A stretch of 64,000 nucleotides of DNA from Lepiota brunneoincarnata (Eukaryota; Basidiomycota; Agaricomycetes; Agaricales; Agaricaceae), in contig JAEBUN010000027.1 of NCBI GenBank assembly GCA_023014365.1, positions 62,001-126,000 of the forward strand, given 5' to 3'. The notes beneath the pieces are model-generated. The model made no database searches. It was not told the origin of the DNA and worked only from the letters and a program-made list of their open reading frames with translations. A program made the translations under genes and the position numbers. Below are positions 1 to 11,780 of this stretch, in pieces; the stretch's first letter is position 1, and the number at the start of each line of letters is the position of its first letter.

Positions 1-2218
1 ACATCTTCAAGAGAGCCAGCTCGTGTTTCTGCCACTCCCCTGCCACCCATGCTTCCAACTGATCCAGCTCCAACTGCTTTCCTTGTTCGTTCGTCATCGG
101 TTCTTCATTTACGAAATGGCAGTCAATCAAGGCATCACTGCGCATCACCTTCATGCCCCCTACAAACCAGTCACCCCAAGTTTCCATGAGCCTTGTTTTG
201 AGGTGGTGCTCATAACCCCGTTGTAGATACTTGTTATCATGCTCCACAAGTGGCCTCGGCATGAGGGAGCCGTGTTGGGTGGCCACCTGGTCCAGGGGCT
301 TGGCTTCAAAACTCCACTTCATGAGCAGCGGGACGGACAGTGGAGGTACAGGCGGGTAGGGAGTGGGGGGAGGGGGTATCACGGGAGGGGGGTGGGGTAG
401 GGTCAGTTGGCCGGGCCGTGACACGAGCGTTTTGGTGGAGTGTTGGGTTCGTCGATGTACTACAGGTTGGTGTGCCTCGGCGCCAGTACGGTCCAAGGCA
501 CGCAACAGAGCGTCGTAATGAGCTGTTAGCTCACGCAGAAGAACAGGATAATTTATCTTCCAGGGGTGTTTGTCACCAATCTCTGAAAGTAACGTAGCTT
601 GCATTTCCACCTTGTCCATGTCAGGGTCGATGGAGCAATTCATGTACACAATCCTCTCCGGGTCTCGGTACACCACAAATGCCATACGCTTGTTTGCATC
701 CAGTACGGTCATAGAGAGGCGCTTCCGTCCTTCGGCCCCAGATAACGTAAAATATAACACGATATTTGGATAACCCTTGAATTGTTCGAGTGGACCCGTA
801 TAACGAGTGATGAACTCGAGGAATCGCTGTTCCGGAACCAAAGGGAGGGTATTGTCAAGTAGCTCCACATCCTTCTCGGTCGTGACCAAAGGTTCATGTT
901 CAGTCAATTCCAGATGTACGGTGAAATCACTCTTCTCGTCCCATCTAGGATTCCACGCCCATATCAAAATGCGCACTATCGAGAGTGCAACCTCTACCCC
1001 CAGCCAGATTGCAGGACCGTTGGATGTGCTGTTCGAAGCAAGTGTAAACGATCCGACGTATCCAGCTATAGCCGCAGGAATTGCAAGTAAAAGGACTATC
1101 CATGAGGATATCATGAAGATCCAGTCTCTGACCGGATTACGAAAGTGCAATTTGTGCTGACCCTGCAAGTGCCCCAAAAGATCATCACGATTGATCACCG
1201 TGAATGGGTTATCAGGGTCTTGGTTTGAGGTAGAAGGTTGCACCGGCATTGGGATGGAGACGTATGGCTGGGCAGGAGGATGGGGTAGAGGGGGCGAACC
1301 ATCGGGTGGCTGCACTGGGAGATGCGATTGGGCCGGGGAATGAGGTGAGGGACCCTGGGGGTTCTTTTCTGGTGCATTCGACGAGGAGGGTATCTGGGGA
1401 GGGTGAGGAGGTTGGACGTATTCAGGCGACTTTGTCAGATAGTTCTCGAGGCTCCAGAGGCACTCCTCAGCAATGAGATCTCCGTCCCACCGAACATGGC
1501 CCTGACTCTGAAGACGCAGCTCAGGCCTATCAATCTCTTTTGCTTGGAGATCATGCAGAATTCGCCGATGCAACGTCATGAAGATGATCCGCTTCTTCAT
1601 GACAGAAATGACACGAGATTGGATAAGGAACTGGGAGCAAACCGAAGCCAGGCAACTGCCTAGCGTGCGCACGAGTGGGAAAACCCACGCCAACCCCCCC
1701 GCACCCAAAACAAGATGGAAATAGGGTGTATAACTCATGCCAGCGGCAATAATGGTACACAGGACGAGATGGATATTCCACCAGAATGATCTCCATTCGA
1801 TTGTAAGGTTCTCGGGATTGTCGATGTGCTTTTCGTTGAGCATCTGTATGAGCCGGCTCTCTGCGGTATAGCGTTTCTTGTCCATTGCAATCATAGGAGC
1901 AACCGTCCCCATAGGCTTGAAACCAGCGTCGTCGAGGACTCTGGCTCCGCACCACCGAAATCCCGAAAATGTGAGCGATAATCTGGGCGAGCGGGAAAGT
2001 TTAATAGATGGAATGGAGATGCTTGCGATGAGGACAGATATCGCGGTCTTGACGATACCTGGACTGCCGAATAGGGAGAGGGGCGCAGCGGCAGCGTAGA
2101 GAAATCCTCCCTCAAGAGCCGAACCAACGTGCTTTTCACATTGTTCAGTCCCGATTAGAGGCAGGAGAGCAGAAAGGTCTTGTATTCCACCAGTCAGTGT
2201 CCCGCCAAAGTCCGACAT
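1..2218 (-). CDS. Multi-membrane-span protein of the SDFGGTLTGG family, copy A (3' end outside the window)
   Basis: The frame opening with MSDFGGTLTGG at 2218 stays open for at least 739 codons and leaves the window without a stop, and I see no intron. Visible parts: hydrophobic segments in the first ~80 residues; a cluster of two or three membrane segments around residues 160-215 (starting WWNIHLV); a proline-rich low-complexity linker around residues 300-365; then two more membrane segments (starting WIFMISSWIVLLLAI and WLGVEVALSIVRILIW), followed by a hydrophilic part with a second proline-rich stretch. I recognise the family as a widespread Agaricomycete hypothetical membrane protein; I know no function for it. 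A truncated paralogue lies at 26480-28186. Reading continues upstream of the chosen ATG, but without an ATG, so 2218 is the best start. The full length suggests this copy is the functional one. Confidence 0.8.
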   Translation of the reverse strand, partial: MSDFGGTLTGGIQDLSALLPLIGTEQCEKHVGSALEGGFLYAAAAPLSLFGSPGIVKTAISVLIASISIPSIKLSRSPRLSLTFSGFRWCGARVLDDAGFKPMGTVAPMIAMDKKRYTAESRLIQMLNEKHIDNPENLTIEWRSFWWNIHLVLCTIIAAGMSYTPYFHLVLGAGGLAWVFPLVRTLGSCLASVCSQFLIQSRVISVMKKRIIFMTLHRRILHDLQAKEIDRPELRLQSQGHVRWDGDLIAEECLWSLENYLTKSPEYVQPPHPPQIPSSSNAPEKNPQGPSPHSPAQSHLPVQPPDGSPPLPHPPAQPYVSIPMPVQPSTSNQDPDNPFTVINRDDLLGHLQGQHKLHFRNPVRDWIFMISSWIVLLLAIPAAIAGYVGSFTLASNSTSNGPAIWLGVEVALSIVRILIWAWNPRWDEKSDFTVHLELTEHEPLVTTEKDVELLDNTLPLVPEQRFLEFITRYTGPLEQFKGYPNIVLYFTLSGAEGRKRLSMTVLDANKRMAFVVYRDPERIVYMNCSIDPDMDKVEMQATLLSEIGDKHPWKINYPVLLRELTAHYDALLRALDRTGAEAHQPVVHRRTQHSTKTLVSRPGQLTLPHPPPVIPPPPTPYPPVPPLSVPLLMKWSFEAKPLDQVATQHGSLMPRPLVEHDNKYLQRGYEHHLKTRLMETWGDWFVGGMKVMRSDALIDCHFVNEEPMTNEQGKQLELDQLEAWVAGEWQKHELALLKM

Positions 2219-2517
2219 CGCTATAGAAGCTGTGAGCAGGCACGATGGGCTGGACAGACATACACCTGACCTTTGTTCGAGGAGCTTTGAATCCAAGTAG
2301 ATGGATCGCAGATAACCGAAAGACAAGAAAAGTCACTATGGTCTGAGGCTAGGATAATGAACAGCGACGGATATTTTAACCTGGGGGTTTGGGACAAGAG
2401 AGCCTCGTGGCGGCCTTGTTTAATTTGTCAAGCCACGTACACTACATGCTTCAAACCAGCCCGAGTCACGTCGGGCGCTCCTTGAAGCTTGAACTTAAGG
2501 TGCTTTTCCCACGTACT
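2219..2517. other. 5' flank of the membrane-protein gene
   Basis: No convincing gene. This is the promoter side of the membrane-protein gene and it is conserved in the second copy (about 28187-28484). Nothing else is recognised. Confidence 0.4.
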
Positions 2518-2616
2518 GCTGCTGCTGCCAGCAAGGGGTCTCGTGGCGTCCATGCTCATGAAGATTATCCTGACATCAGTCCCCCAACATCACCAAGCCC
2601 CTCCCTGTGTGCTCAT
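2518..2616 (+). pseudogene. SDH1 exon 9/intron 9 fragment (copy A)
   Basis: About 99 bp match the end of SDH1 exon 9 and most of its intron (10290-10385) at roughly 85% identity by eye. The coding part still reads like the SDH1 stretch ending HAREDYPD, and the match continues past the splice donor into the intron up to GTGCTCAT, where a SINE-like repeat begins. Because intron sequence is included, this is a DNA-level copy and not a retrocopy of mRNA. It cannot be functional. A second copy is at 28485-28579. Confidence 0.75.
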
Positions 2617-2866
2617 CTTGGTTCGATTCCAAGACCTCGCACTTTCGCAGCTTGCTGCCCTATCTTCGGAGACGGCCAGCCTGATGCTTAAGTAAGGATC
2701 TGGCTAAGGAATTATATATAGATAGATAGATGAAAAAAGTCGTGGTGCAAAAGACTACGCAGTGGGCCGGCCTCTCATCAGGCACCACGCCATGAGGGGT
2801 CCGAGTGGGAGGGATGCCCCAGGCCCAACCCCCTATTCTACCTACCTGTACGGGGTCTTCCTGAGA
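2617..2866 (+). repeat. SINE-like repeat with tRNA T-arm head, 3'-truncated copy
   Basis: It starts with CTTGG TTCGATT CCAAG, a perfect 5-bp stem with a 7-nt loop as in a tRNA T-arm, and containing the Pol III B-box GGTTCGATTCC. The conserved body includes a GATA-type microsatellite. The copy leaves the family consensus just after CTGTACGGGGTC. Related copies: 14734-15135, 26141-26571 (reverse) and 28578-28830. It sits in the intron remnant of the SDH1 fragment. Confidence 0.6.
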
Positions 2867-3358
2867 GGCCTCGGTCCTTCTCGCACCAGTCACACAATCC
2901 ATATCCTCCTAAACGTCGAAGACTAGATAACACTCCCCTACTGTCAGGATCCCGGCACCCCACCTCATTACTAATTCCTCCTCAGCGAGGCCTCGATTCC
3001 ACCAATCACATACCTTCTGAGTCTGCCGAGGAGCCGCAGCTGCAGCCTACTCCAGGAGTACTGTCCCCTCAAGAAAGCTCCACATCATATTCGTCGTACC
3101 CCGCCAATATGACGATAAAAAGGAGGAGGTAGTTTCTCCTTTCCTCGAACGCTCTCCCGAACCACCCAATTTTGCAGCCAAAATCAAGGCTGAAGAGATA
3201 TCCTTCCCTGCCGGGCTTCCGCCGATCAAACAGGAAGCCGTTGAGCCGCCAATTAAACAAGAACCTACCGAGCCTATTACCCTTCAGCGTAGGCTCGTCA
3301 CGCAATCATGTTCTTTTCCAGAGAACTGCTGAAGATCTAAAGTTCTCTTTGCCATAGT
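2867..3358 (+). pseudogene. Fragment of an unidentified host gene with tandem IKQE motifs (copy A)
   Basis: The plus-strand reading looks coding: a basic PPKRRRLD stretch (nuclear-localisation-like), serine/proline-rich sequence, then PPIKQEAVE followed by PPIKQEPTE, two tandem sumoylation-type consensus sites. No start codon is identifiable and this copy has lost about 130 bp present in the duplicate at 28831-29459. I do not recognise the source gene. Minus-strand ORFs over the same bases look like shadows. Confidence 0.4.
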
Positions 3359-3828
3359 GATGACGGTATGGCGATTGAATGGTAAATGTGCCAAATAATC
3401 CTGTTTCACGAAGTCCGTTAATAACTCACCACAGGACAAGTCCCATCCCTGTATGGTCAGACACCTTACTCCCTGAGGTACCGAATTTATCGTCTTACGA
3501 CGCGAATAGACATGACCATAACGCATCAGCTTTTAATTTCCGACGTGAAACCTCCGTAATCATTCAGGGTCCGACTGGGCGAGAGCTGCCAAGTAGGTGA
3601 ACAGAGCCTCTCGCCCTCAAAGTATACATCGTGAATCCCCCTTCTTGGGTGCATAGTCATTGCTCTATGTTTTGGGATTGGGGTTGGTGCTTCATCAGAT
3701 GATGGCATGAGATCTGCTGTTCCTTGCTTCAAGATTTACGAGGGGAAGTGTTTCTGGATAACCGAGGTAACGTGTAAAATTTTCGGGATCATGACTGGGT
3801 GATGTCTCACCCAAGACACCTTTCTGTT
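3359..3828. other. Non-coding duplicated spacer
   Basis: No gene seen. Part of it (about 3673-3732) resembles 7645-7700 upstream of SDH1, so it contains older duplicated intergenic sequence. Confidence 0.35.
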
Positions 3829-4184
3829 TTCATCTGCAGATATATGGTGGTCACAAGTAGCGCATCCCACCACAGCGTAGCGGCCTTCCAGTATCACCAG
3901 ATAGCAGCTAATCGAGACGATCCAGCGCCGTTCGAAGCGATGAGCTAGTGCTTTACGTCGTCCGTAATTGTTGGGGGGCATTCAGCCAAGAATGGCGTGG
4001 CTTGGAGGGTATTAACAATATGATCAGTGAAAAGCACAGCTCACTGATCGTTGTGCATGTAGGATAGCCTGCGAACTCAATAAGGGAAGTTCTCGCATAC
4101 TATTTCGTCCAAATGGCGTGAAGATGGAGCAGATTGGAGACGTATTGAGGGCTCGATTTGGCTTCTGGAACGGCCTCTGTTAGA
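3829..4184 (+). pseudogene. Carboxylesterase 3' remnant (copy A)
   Basis: Pieces correspond to the last exons of the esterase at 11781-14072: a decayed stretch near 3838-3960 (CAGATATATGG, then CATCCCACCACA) and the C-terminal exon near 4065-4184 with the conserved RPNGVKMEQIG block ending in TAG. The first part contains stops and deletions, and everything upstream, including the catalytic serine, is missing. It lies tail-to-tail with the intact GMC gene, the same arrangement as in the other duplicated units. Confidence 0.7.
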
Positions 4185-4741
4185 GAATACAACCGTAGAC
4201 GATCTCAATAGGTAACATGCGGACCCCACTATGAGTACTCCAGCGAACAGTGCTACCTACTCATGAGAATGTGGGGTGTCAAAGCAAATTTCGCTCCTCC
4301 GTTTGCTGCTGGTGCAGACCTGTACTTGGAATCCACCCCTGCTTCGCATTAAAGGAAAGGCCTGCCGAGGTATTTTAAAACAAATGGAACCAGAGCTTGC
4401 ACGTTGCGATTGCCTTGTGGGATGGCCAAGGATCCGGAGAAGTAACAATGACAGTAGAAGTATGCCATTAAGACTCTTCGGACCACCTCTCAGCCAGTCA
4501 CGAACCGAAATCGTGAGATATTCGAACCCTCTCAGGTACATCGCCCGATGTGCCTGTCTTCGGGAAGGGCGGGCCGTTGATCGACGTTATTTGGGCTCGT
4601 TGCATCGTAAGCACCTCAGAAATGTTGTATCGAACGTCATATGCTGAATGTAGTGCAAATTGAGCCCAGACTTCACAAGACATTGGATGTGGCCCTAGGG
4701 TGACACTATCTGGCCCATGATAAAGCTACATATCCCGCATT
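4185..4741. other. Conserved spacer between convergent esterase and GMC ends
   Basis: No gene is supported. The sequence recurs in diverged form at about 14090-14640 and 29850-30409, always between an esterase 3' end and a GMC 3' end, so it marks the duplicated unit. Confidence 0.5.
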
Positions 4742-7081
4742 CTAACCGCAGACTTCCAAGCTCATTTCTCTCCATGCCCGCTTTATCAAGTCGGATGCTC
4801 GTTCGGCAACTGCATACACAGGCGCCTGTGTATTAGCCGCTGGACTGAAGGGCTATGAAGGACGGGATTCAACACATGGTATGTGCCAGTGAAAGTGCTG
4901 CAGACTTACTATGACCGATGCATCCACAATGCGTAATCCCGAGATACCCTTCACCAGCAAGTCTGGATTAACCACACCATACGTCGCATCTCGTGAAGAC
5001 ATTGCAGAGGTTCCAATACCATGAGACGAGGAAGTTGTAGAGTTGCGAATGAATTGCTCAATTTCTTCTTCTGAAGTTGCGCTTGGGGGTGGTGCGATGC
5101 GGTCTAGAGTGAACCCCCTCCAAGCGGGTGAGGTCACGAATCGCTGGGCTGTCTTGACCGCTTCTTTCACTATTGCAATATCAACTGCAGCCGAGTAGAA
5201 CGCAAGGTCGACTAAAGGTAGCTCGAAAGGGTCGTTTGATTTGAGTGTGACTGAACCACCTGAGGTTAGAGTTTGGTGAATGGATGCAAGTAACCAACGA
5301 ATAATATCACTGACGTGAAGCGGGTTCAGCGAGCCCTGCCACAACAGAAAGAATGGGTGTGGGTGACGGTGAGAAATAACCATTCGCCTGAAATTTTTGA
5401 TACAACGTTAGCCACGGTGGACTGAAGTCACATATACCGTCAAACTCACGAGCCCGGAAAGGCAGAAGTGAGGGGTATTAGGCCCAGCAGTAGGATCAAC
5501 ATGACCAGCTAACGCTGGTGAGTCTCTGGGTAACCTAATGTAAGCGGACAGGCCATGTGATCCTCCCGTCATAGGACCCGTTCGCGAAGATATCCACTGT
5601 TGTAGTGCCTCGTCTGATGCTGTCGTATTGGCGTTCAGACTGAGAATAATCCCCCAGTCAGCATTAGATGTGGAGAGGCGGGACGCCCATACTTGACAAA
5701 TGTCGTGTTAGCCCCCCAGCTGGGTGCAATCAACGGCTCATTGCTAAAATTCTTCCCGACGCTAGGGAGGTTAAAGACGGGTTTGACTCCGACTTTTTGC
5801 AATTCAGAAGAGTCACCAATACCCGAATTCATTAGAATTTGGGGTGTACCAATGACTCCAGCGGAAAGGATGAGCTCTTTCGAGGCTGTGAGCTGGTGAC
5901 GAGGCCCTGAGAAACTGTTTATTCATGGGGGCCCATCGTCAACTGAGAAACCGCGTACCTGTCTGGTTTTGTGCGAACTCTACTGTTCTGAAATTGCCTC
6001 TTGATGTTTGCAAAATTCGAGTGACATACGCCCCAACGAGCACTGAGAGGTTAGGTCGATCAAGGACGGGGTCTAAGTAAGCTGTTGCAGCACTGCAACG
6101 GGTTCCATTTGCAATAGAGAACTGGCACCATGCTTGTGGTGCTTGCATGTTAACAGCGGCATTTATGTGAGGAACTCAACACTTACTGACACCAATGGGC
6201 CTCCCAGCATTGGCATCTTCGATAAATGGAAACTCGTCTGGCAGATCTTTTGTGGTTTGGAGCATCAGTGCGTCTATAGGTTGCATAACGTTATTCAATC
6301 CAATGCCCAAGGGACCTCCGAATCCATGGACACGAGGGTCGAAGTCCCCTTCTTCAGAGCCATGGCCTGGGGCTGTGGTCCAACGTTCAGTCTGGTACGT
6401 CTGGTCAGGATAATGCATGTAAGTCATGAACGAACGAGAGACATACTTTCTTCAGGTAAGGTAGCATTTCGTTCCATGACCATCCTTTGTCACCAGTAAC
6501 TTCAGCCCATTTATTATAGTCGTCCAATGATCCCCGAATCCAAATCATCCCATCTACCATTTCATGGTCGTGATCGTGCGCTATTGCCAATAGAGTCATT
6601 AAACGTACTATGAGAGCTGCTGCCGCCGAGGATATGAGCTCTTGGATACACGATTGACCTTCCATTAAGGCCAGGCTGTGGTGTGCTCGGAGTATGCCAG
6701 TCAAAGGGTGCCCCTGCCCGTGCGAATCGGGAAACAAGCCATGGAACCTGTAGATCAAGAATTCCTTGATGCCTGGAGTGTTCAGGTCAGGTATTAGAAT
6801 GTGCCGTCATAAGAGAGAGGGAGAGAAAAGACCGCACGATGGCCCAGCCTCGAGAACGAGAACGTTAACCCTGGGGTCTTCTGTTAATCTGTTAGCGACG
6901 ACGAGTCCTGCAGTTCCGCCTGCGACAAGATCAGCGGGATGGAATCATAAATGCAAGAGCCAAACATGCCTCCTGCAATTATGAAATCGTAAGCTCTGCA
7001 AGGTATTTGCGAGACATTCTGGAAGATTGCTGCGAGACTTGAGCCAGCCCCTAGCAACGACAACACAAAAAACAAGCGCAT
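4742..7081 (-). CDS. Secreted GMC oxidoreductase, aryl-alcohol-oxidase-like
   Basis: Splicing 11 exons (7081-6970, 6919-6844, 6772-6609, 6553-6447, 6400-6187, 6132-5959, 5906-5693, 5639-5450, 5387-5315, 5259-4910, 4852-4742) gives one open frame of 594 residues, normal for the family. N-terminal signal peptide [21 protein letters not shown]-binding [32 protein letters not shown]; second GMC signature [16 protein letters not shown]; catalytic region [10 protein letters not shown], and PAANTQAP where the second active-site residue is Asn rather than His. Family role: FAD-dependent oxidation of aryl or other alcohols outside the cell, producing hydrogen peroxide. An upstream in-frame ATG at 7099 is possible. 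Oddities: introns 1 and 2 would need GC donors (GCATGT is plausible, GCCATC is weak). The 53-nt intron 5692-5640 is required to keep the frame, and a 1-base frameshift there is the alternative. Convergent with the esterase remnant. Confidence 0.85.
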
Positions 7082-8145
7082 GTGTGGCTGGCTACCCAAC
7101 TGTGATATCAGCTCTGTTCCGGGCCTGACAACACGCGAGTTTTATATATTCCAAGAATCAGGACGTAAATAGAAAGCCTATGCCGAAGACCATTGTAAGA
7201 GCTGCCGCAGAGACAGATGGTGTCACCTGATACCGGGAGAGGTGGAAACATTAACACCGCCGCGTTAAGGATAGCTTGTCGCAGTGGAGCTGAGAGCGAC
7301 TTCCCATTCTAATGGGCAGCGGGGGTTGTTGTCAATGTCAAATGTCACAAGTAGAGTCCACATGTTGGAATGTTCAGAACATTCAGCCAACCTATTGATC
7401 CAGCAAGCTTCAATACCGACATGTTCCGGCGGTTTGCACTCAATGCAAACACACGCCTTCTCCAAGAGAGGGTATATACGTGTAGATCCAGTGAAGCACC
7501 TAGAATAACAGGACAGGGACCAGACATGAACACTCAGATCCTACCAACTGCAGCCTGATGGAGTGGCTGACCAGGGTCCCGTGCTCGAGGGAGGTGTCAC
7601 CGATCTCCTCACCTTATGCGTACAGTCATCGCTTTACCTTAAATTGGGATTGGGATTGGCGCTCCTTCACCAAATGATGATTTGTGATCTGTTGCTCCTT
7701 TTTGAATTGCGCCGGAGAGGTGTTGCTGGTCAACCAAGAGTAACCCGTAATTGTTAGGCGAAAGTATGGGGAAGCTGGCTGAAGGAGTAGGTACTGTACA
7801 GTAGCCACTGAAACCGTCGGAAGAGAACAAATCTTTACAAGGGTTCTGCCGACGAAATTGTCCTCGTGATTTCCTTGAACGGACTAAGGTCACCCCACCC
7901 GTGCAGGGTTTCGGAGAAAGGGACCGCTCGGAACGTTTAGGGTGGGATAGGACCCACTGGGAGATCAATGTCCACCGTCAGTATTATGGATCAGACGGAG
8001 CGCAGGTTGATGGAAATGGTGTCAGACGTTTAAACCTCGAGGTAACAGAGACTAGAGAACGAAAGGGGTGAGAATTAGATCACGAGGGGACGTTCTGTTA
8101 ACGATCGTGGGAGGCGTCTGCTATCACACAGTGATGCTCTCTGTC
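7082..8145. other. Divergent intergenic region between GMC gene and SDH1
   Basis: The two genes diverge from here, so both promoters should lie in it. No TATA box close to SDH1 was noticed and no further gene is supported. Confidence 0.4.
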
Positions 8146-10549
<2,404 letters not shown>

Positions 10550-11758
10550 TAACCTCTGCCGCTGTTTTTCGCCCGATTCGAGGGAGGAGAGAGGCTTGGG
10601 CGTGCGTTGGCGAGATCTTGGTGGTTGCAACACTGGTATTGAATTCCTCTAATATAGCTGGTTCGTGATTAGAGTCTCGACCTTGTTTGAGGGAACAATT
10701 TAGTGATTCAATGAGGTTGTAAAACACGGGAATGGTGCCTCAGGAAGAGGATGAGGGATGTAATGGTCACTACGATGTCCAGCCTGCGGGAACCTTGAGG
10801 ATTTTGGGGTGCCTTTATCTCGCAAAGGACTAGAACTCTCCACGTATTTACGATGGGGTTCCTGAGGTGGCGTTGGTAGAAGCAACAGACAGCCGTTCGG
10901 TCGGAGTAACGAAACCCTGCCAGGACAGACACGAGGGGGTGTGTGTGTTGGTTCTGGTTTATCTCACCGTTATCTTTGACGTTCTTATTCGGGGCCCCAG
11001 TCCACGTTTTTCATCGACACTAGGGCAGTGCACGCCAAATAAGACTGGTATCGTTGTGCGCCAACGCGCACTGTAGATGAGCAAATAACATATTTCTAAA
11101 GTCACGAGACAAAACCGGCTAGCACCTGCACAGCTCCCATATGCCCACCTAACGTTCCACGAGACAAAACCGGAACTCCAGCCTTGATAGTGGGTATCGT
11201 ATCTGGACACCTGACATTGATGTGCGGTATTAATGATGACCACATGTATTGAGGTCCATGCAACGCCCTAGCGCACCATTTCCGGTATAGTCCTGGAAAA
11301 CACATCAGATCACCCCCTCACTTCCAACGATAAATTTATCCCAGGTAGTCGAACTGTTAGTAGCGCATGTCCACGGTTCTGTCTGTCATCACTTTTCGGT
11401 TCCCCTGCAGTGAGTCTCGCATACCCCCTTTTATGATCCCTCCTTTACGCAGAAGACACGTACTCTTTAGAAATACTTGGGTCGTTAGCTACCGAGAAAC
11501 GAGTTGCCATTCCCCTTCGCATCGAACTCCCAGTTGTCCCTGCCATAGCTCAGAACTCGCGCTTCTCGCCGCACAATTCTCGATCTGTGCAGCGCCCAGA
11601 ACCGCCTCGTGAGTATTATACCCCAATTTCGCCTACGCTCTATTGATATTTACTGGTTCGATTCTCGTTCGCCCTAAAGTGACATTCAAGTGAGCCACCA
11701 TCATCCAGATGTCTGCAAGCATCCCACTGAGATCATGATCCCCATCACAACTAACAGG
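10550..11758. other. Intergenic region and esterase promoter
   Basis: No gene seen. From about 11300 onward the sequence is duplicated at about 17108-17739 (for example ACACGTACTCTTTAG and GTGAGCCACCATCATC), so this part is the upstream region shared by both esterase copies. Confidence 0.5.
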
Positions 11759-11765
11759 TATATAA
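11759..11765 (+). promoter_or_regulatory. TATA box of the intact carboxylesterase gene
   Basis: TATATAA inside GGTATATAAGG. The first ATG (11781) is only about 20 bp downstream, so transcription probably starts near or after it, favouring the in-frame ATG at 11799. The same box precedes the second copy (23576). Confidence 0.55.
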
Positions 11766-11780
11766 GGTCAATGCGATCCC

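Noticed and set aside
1551..1955. 134-codon minus-strand ORF and its twin at 27519-27923
   Set aside because: Both are out-of-frame shadows of the membrane-protein gene, duplicated because the real gene is duplicated.
5640..5692. Frameshift that would make the GMC gene a pseudogene
   Set aside because: A 53-nt GT-AG intron with a good TTCTCAG acceptor restores the frame and yields a full-length 594-residue protein; the alternative is noted in the gene entry.
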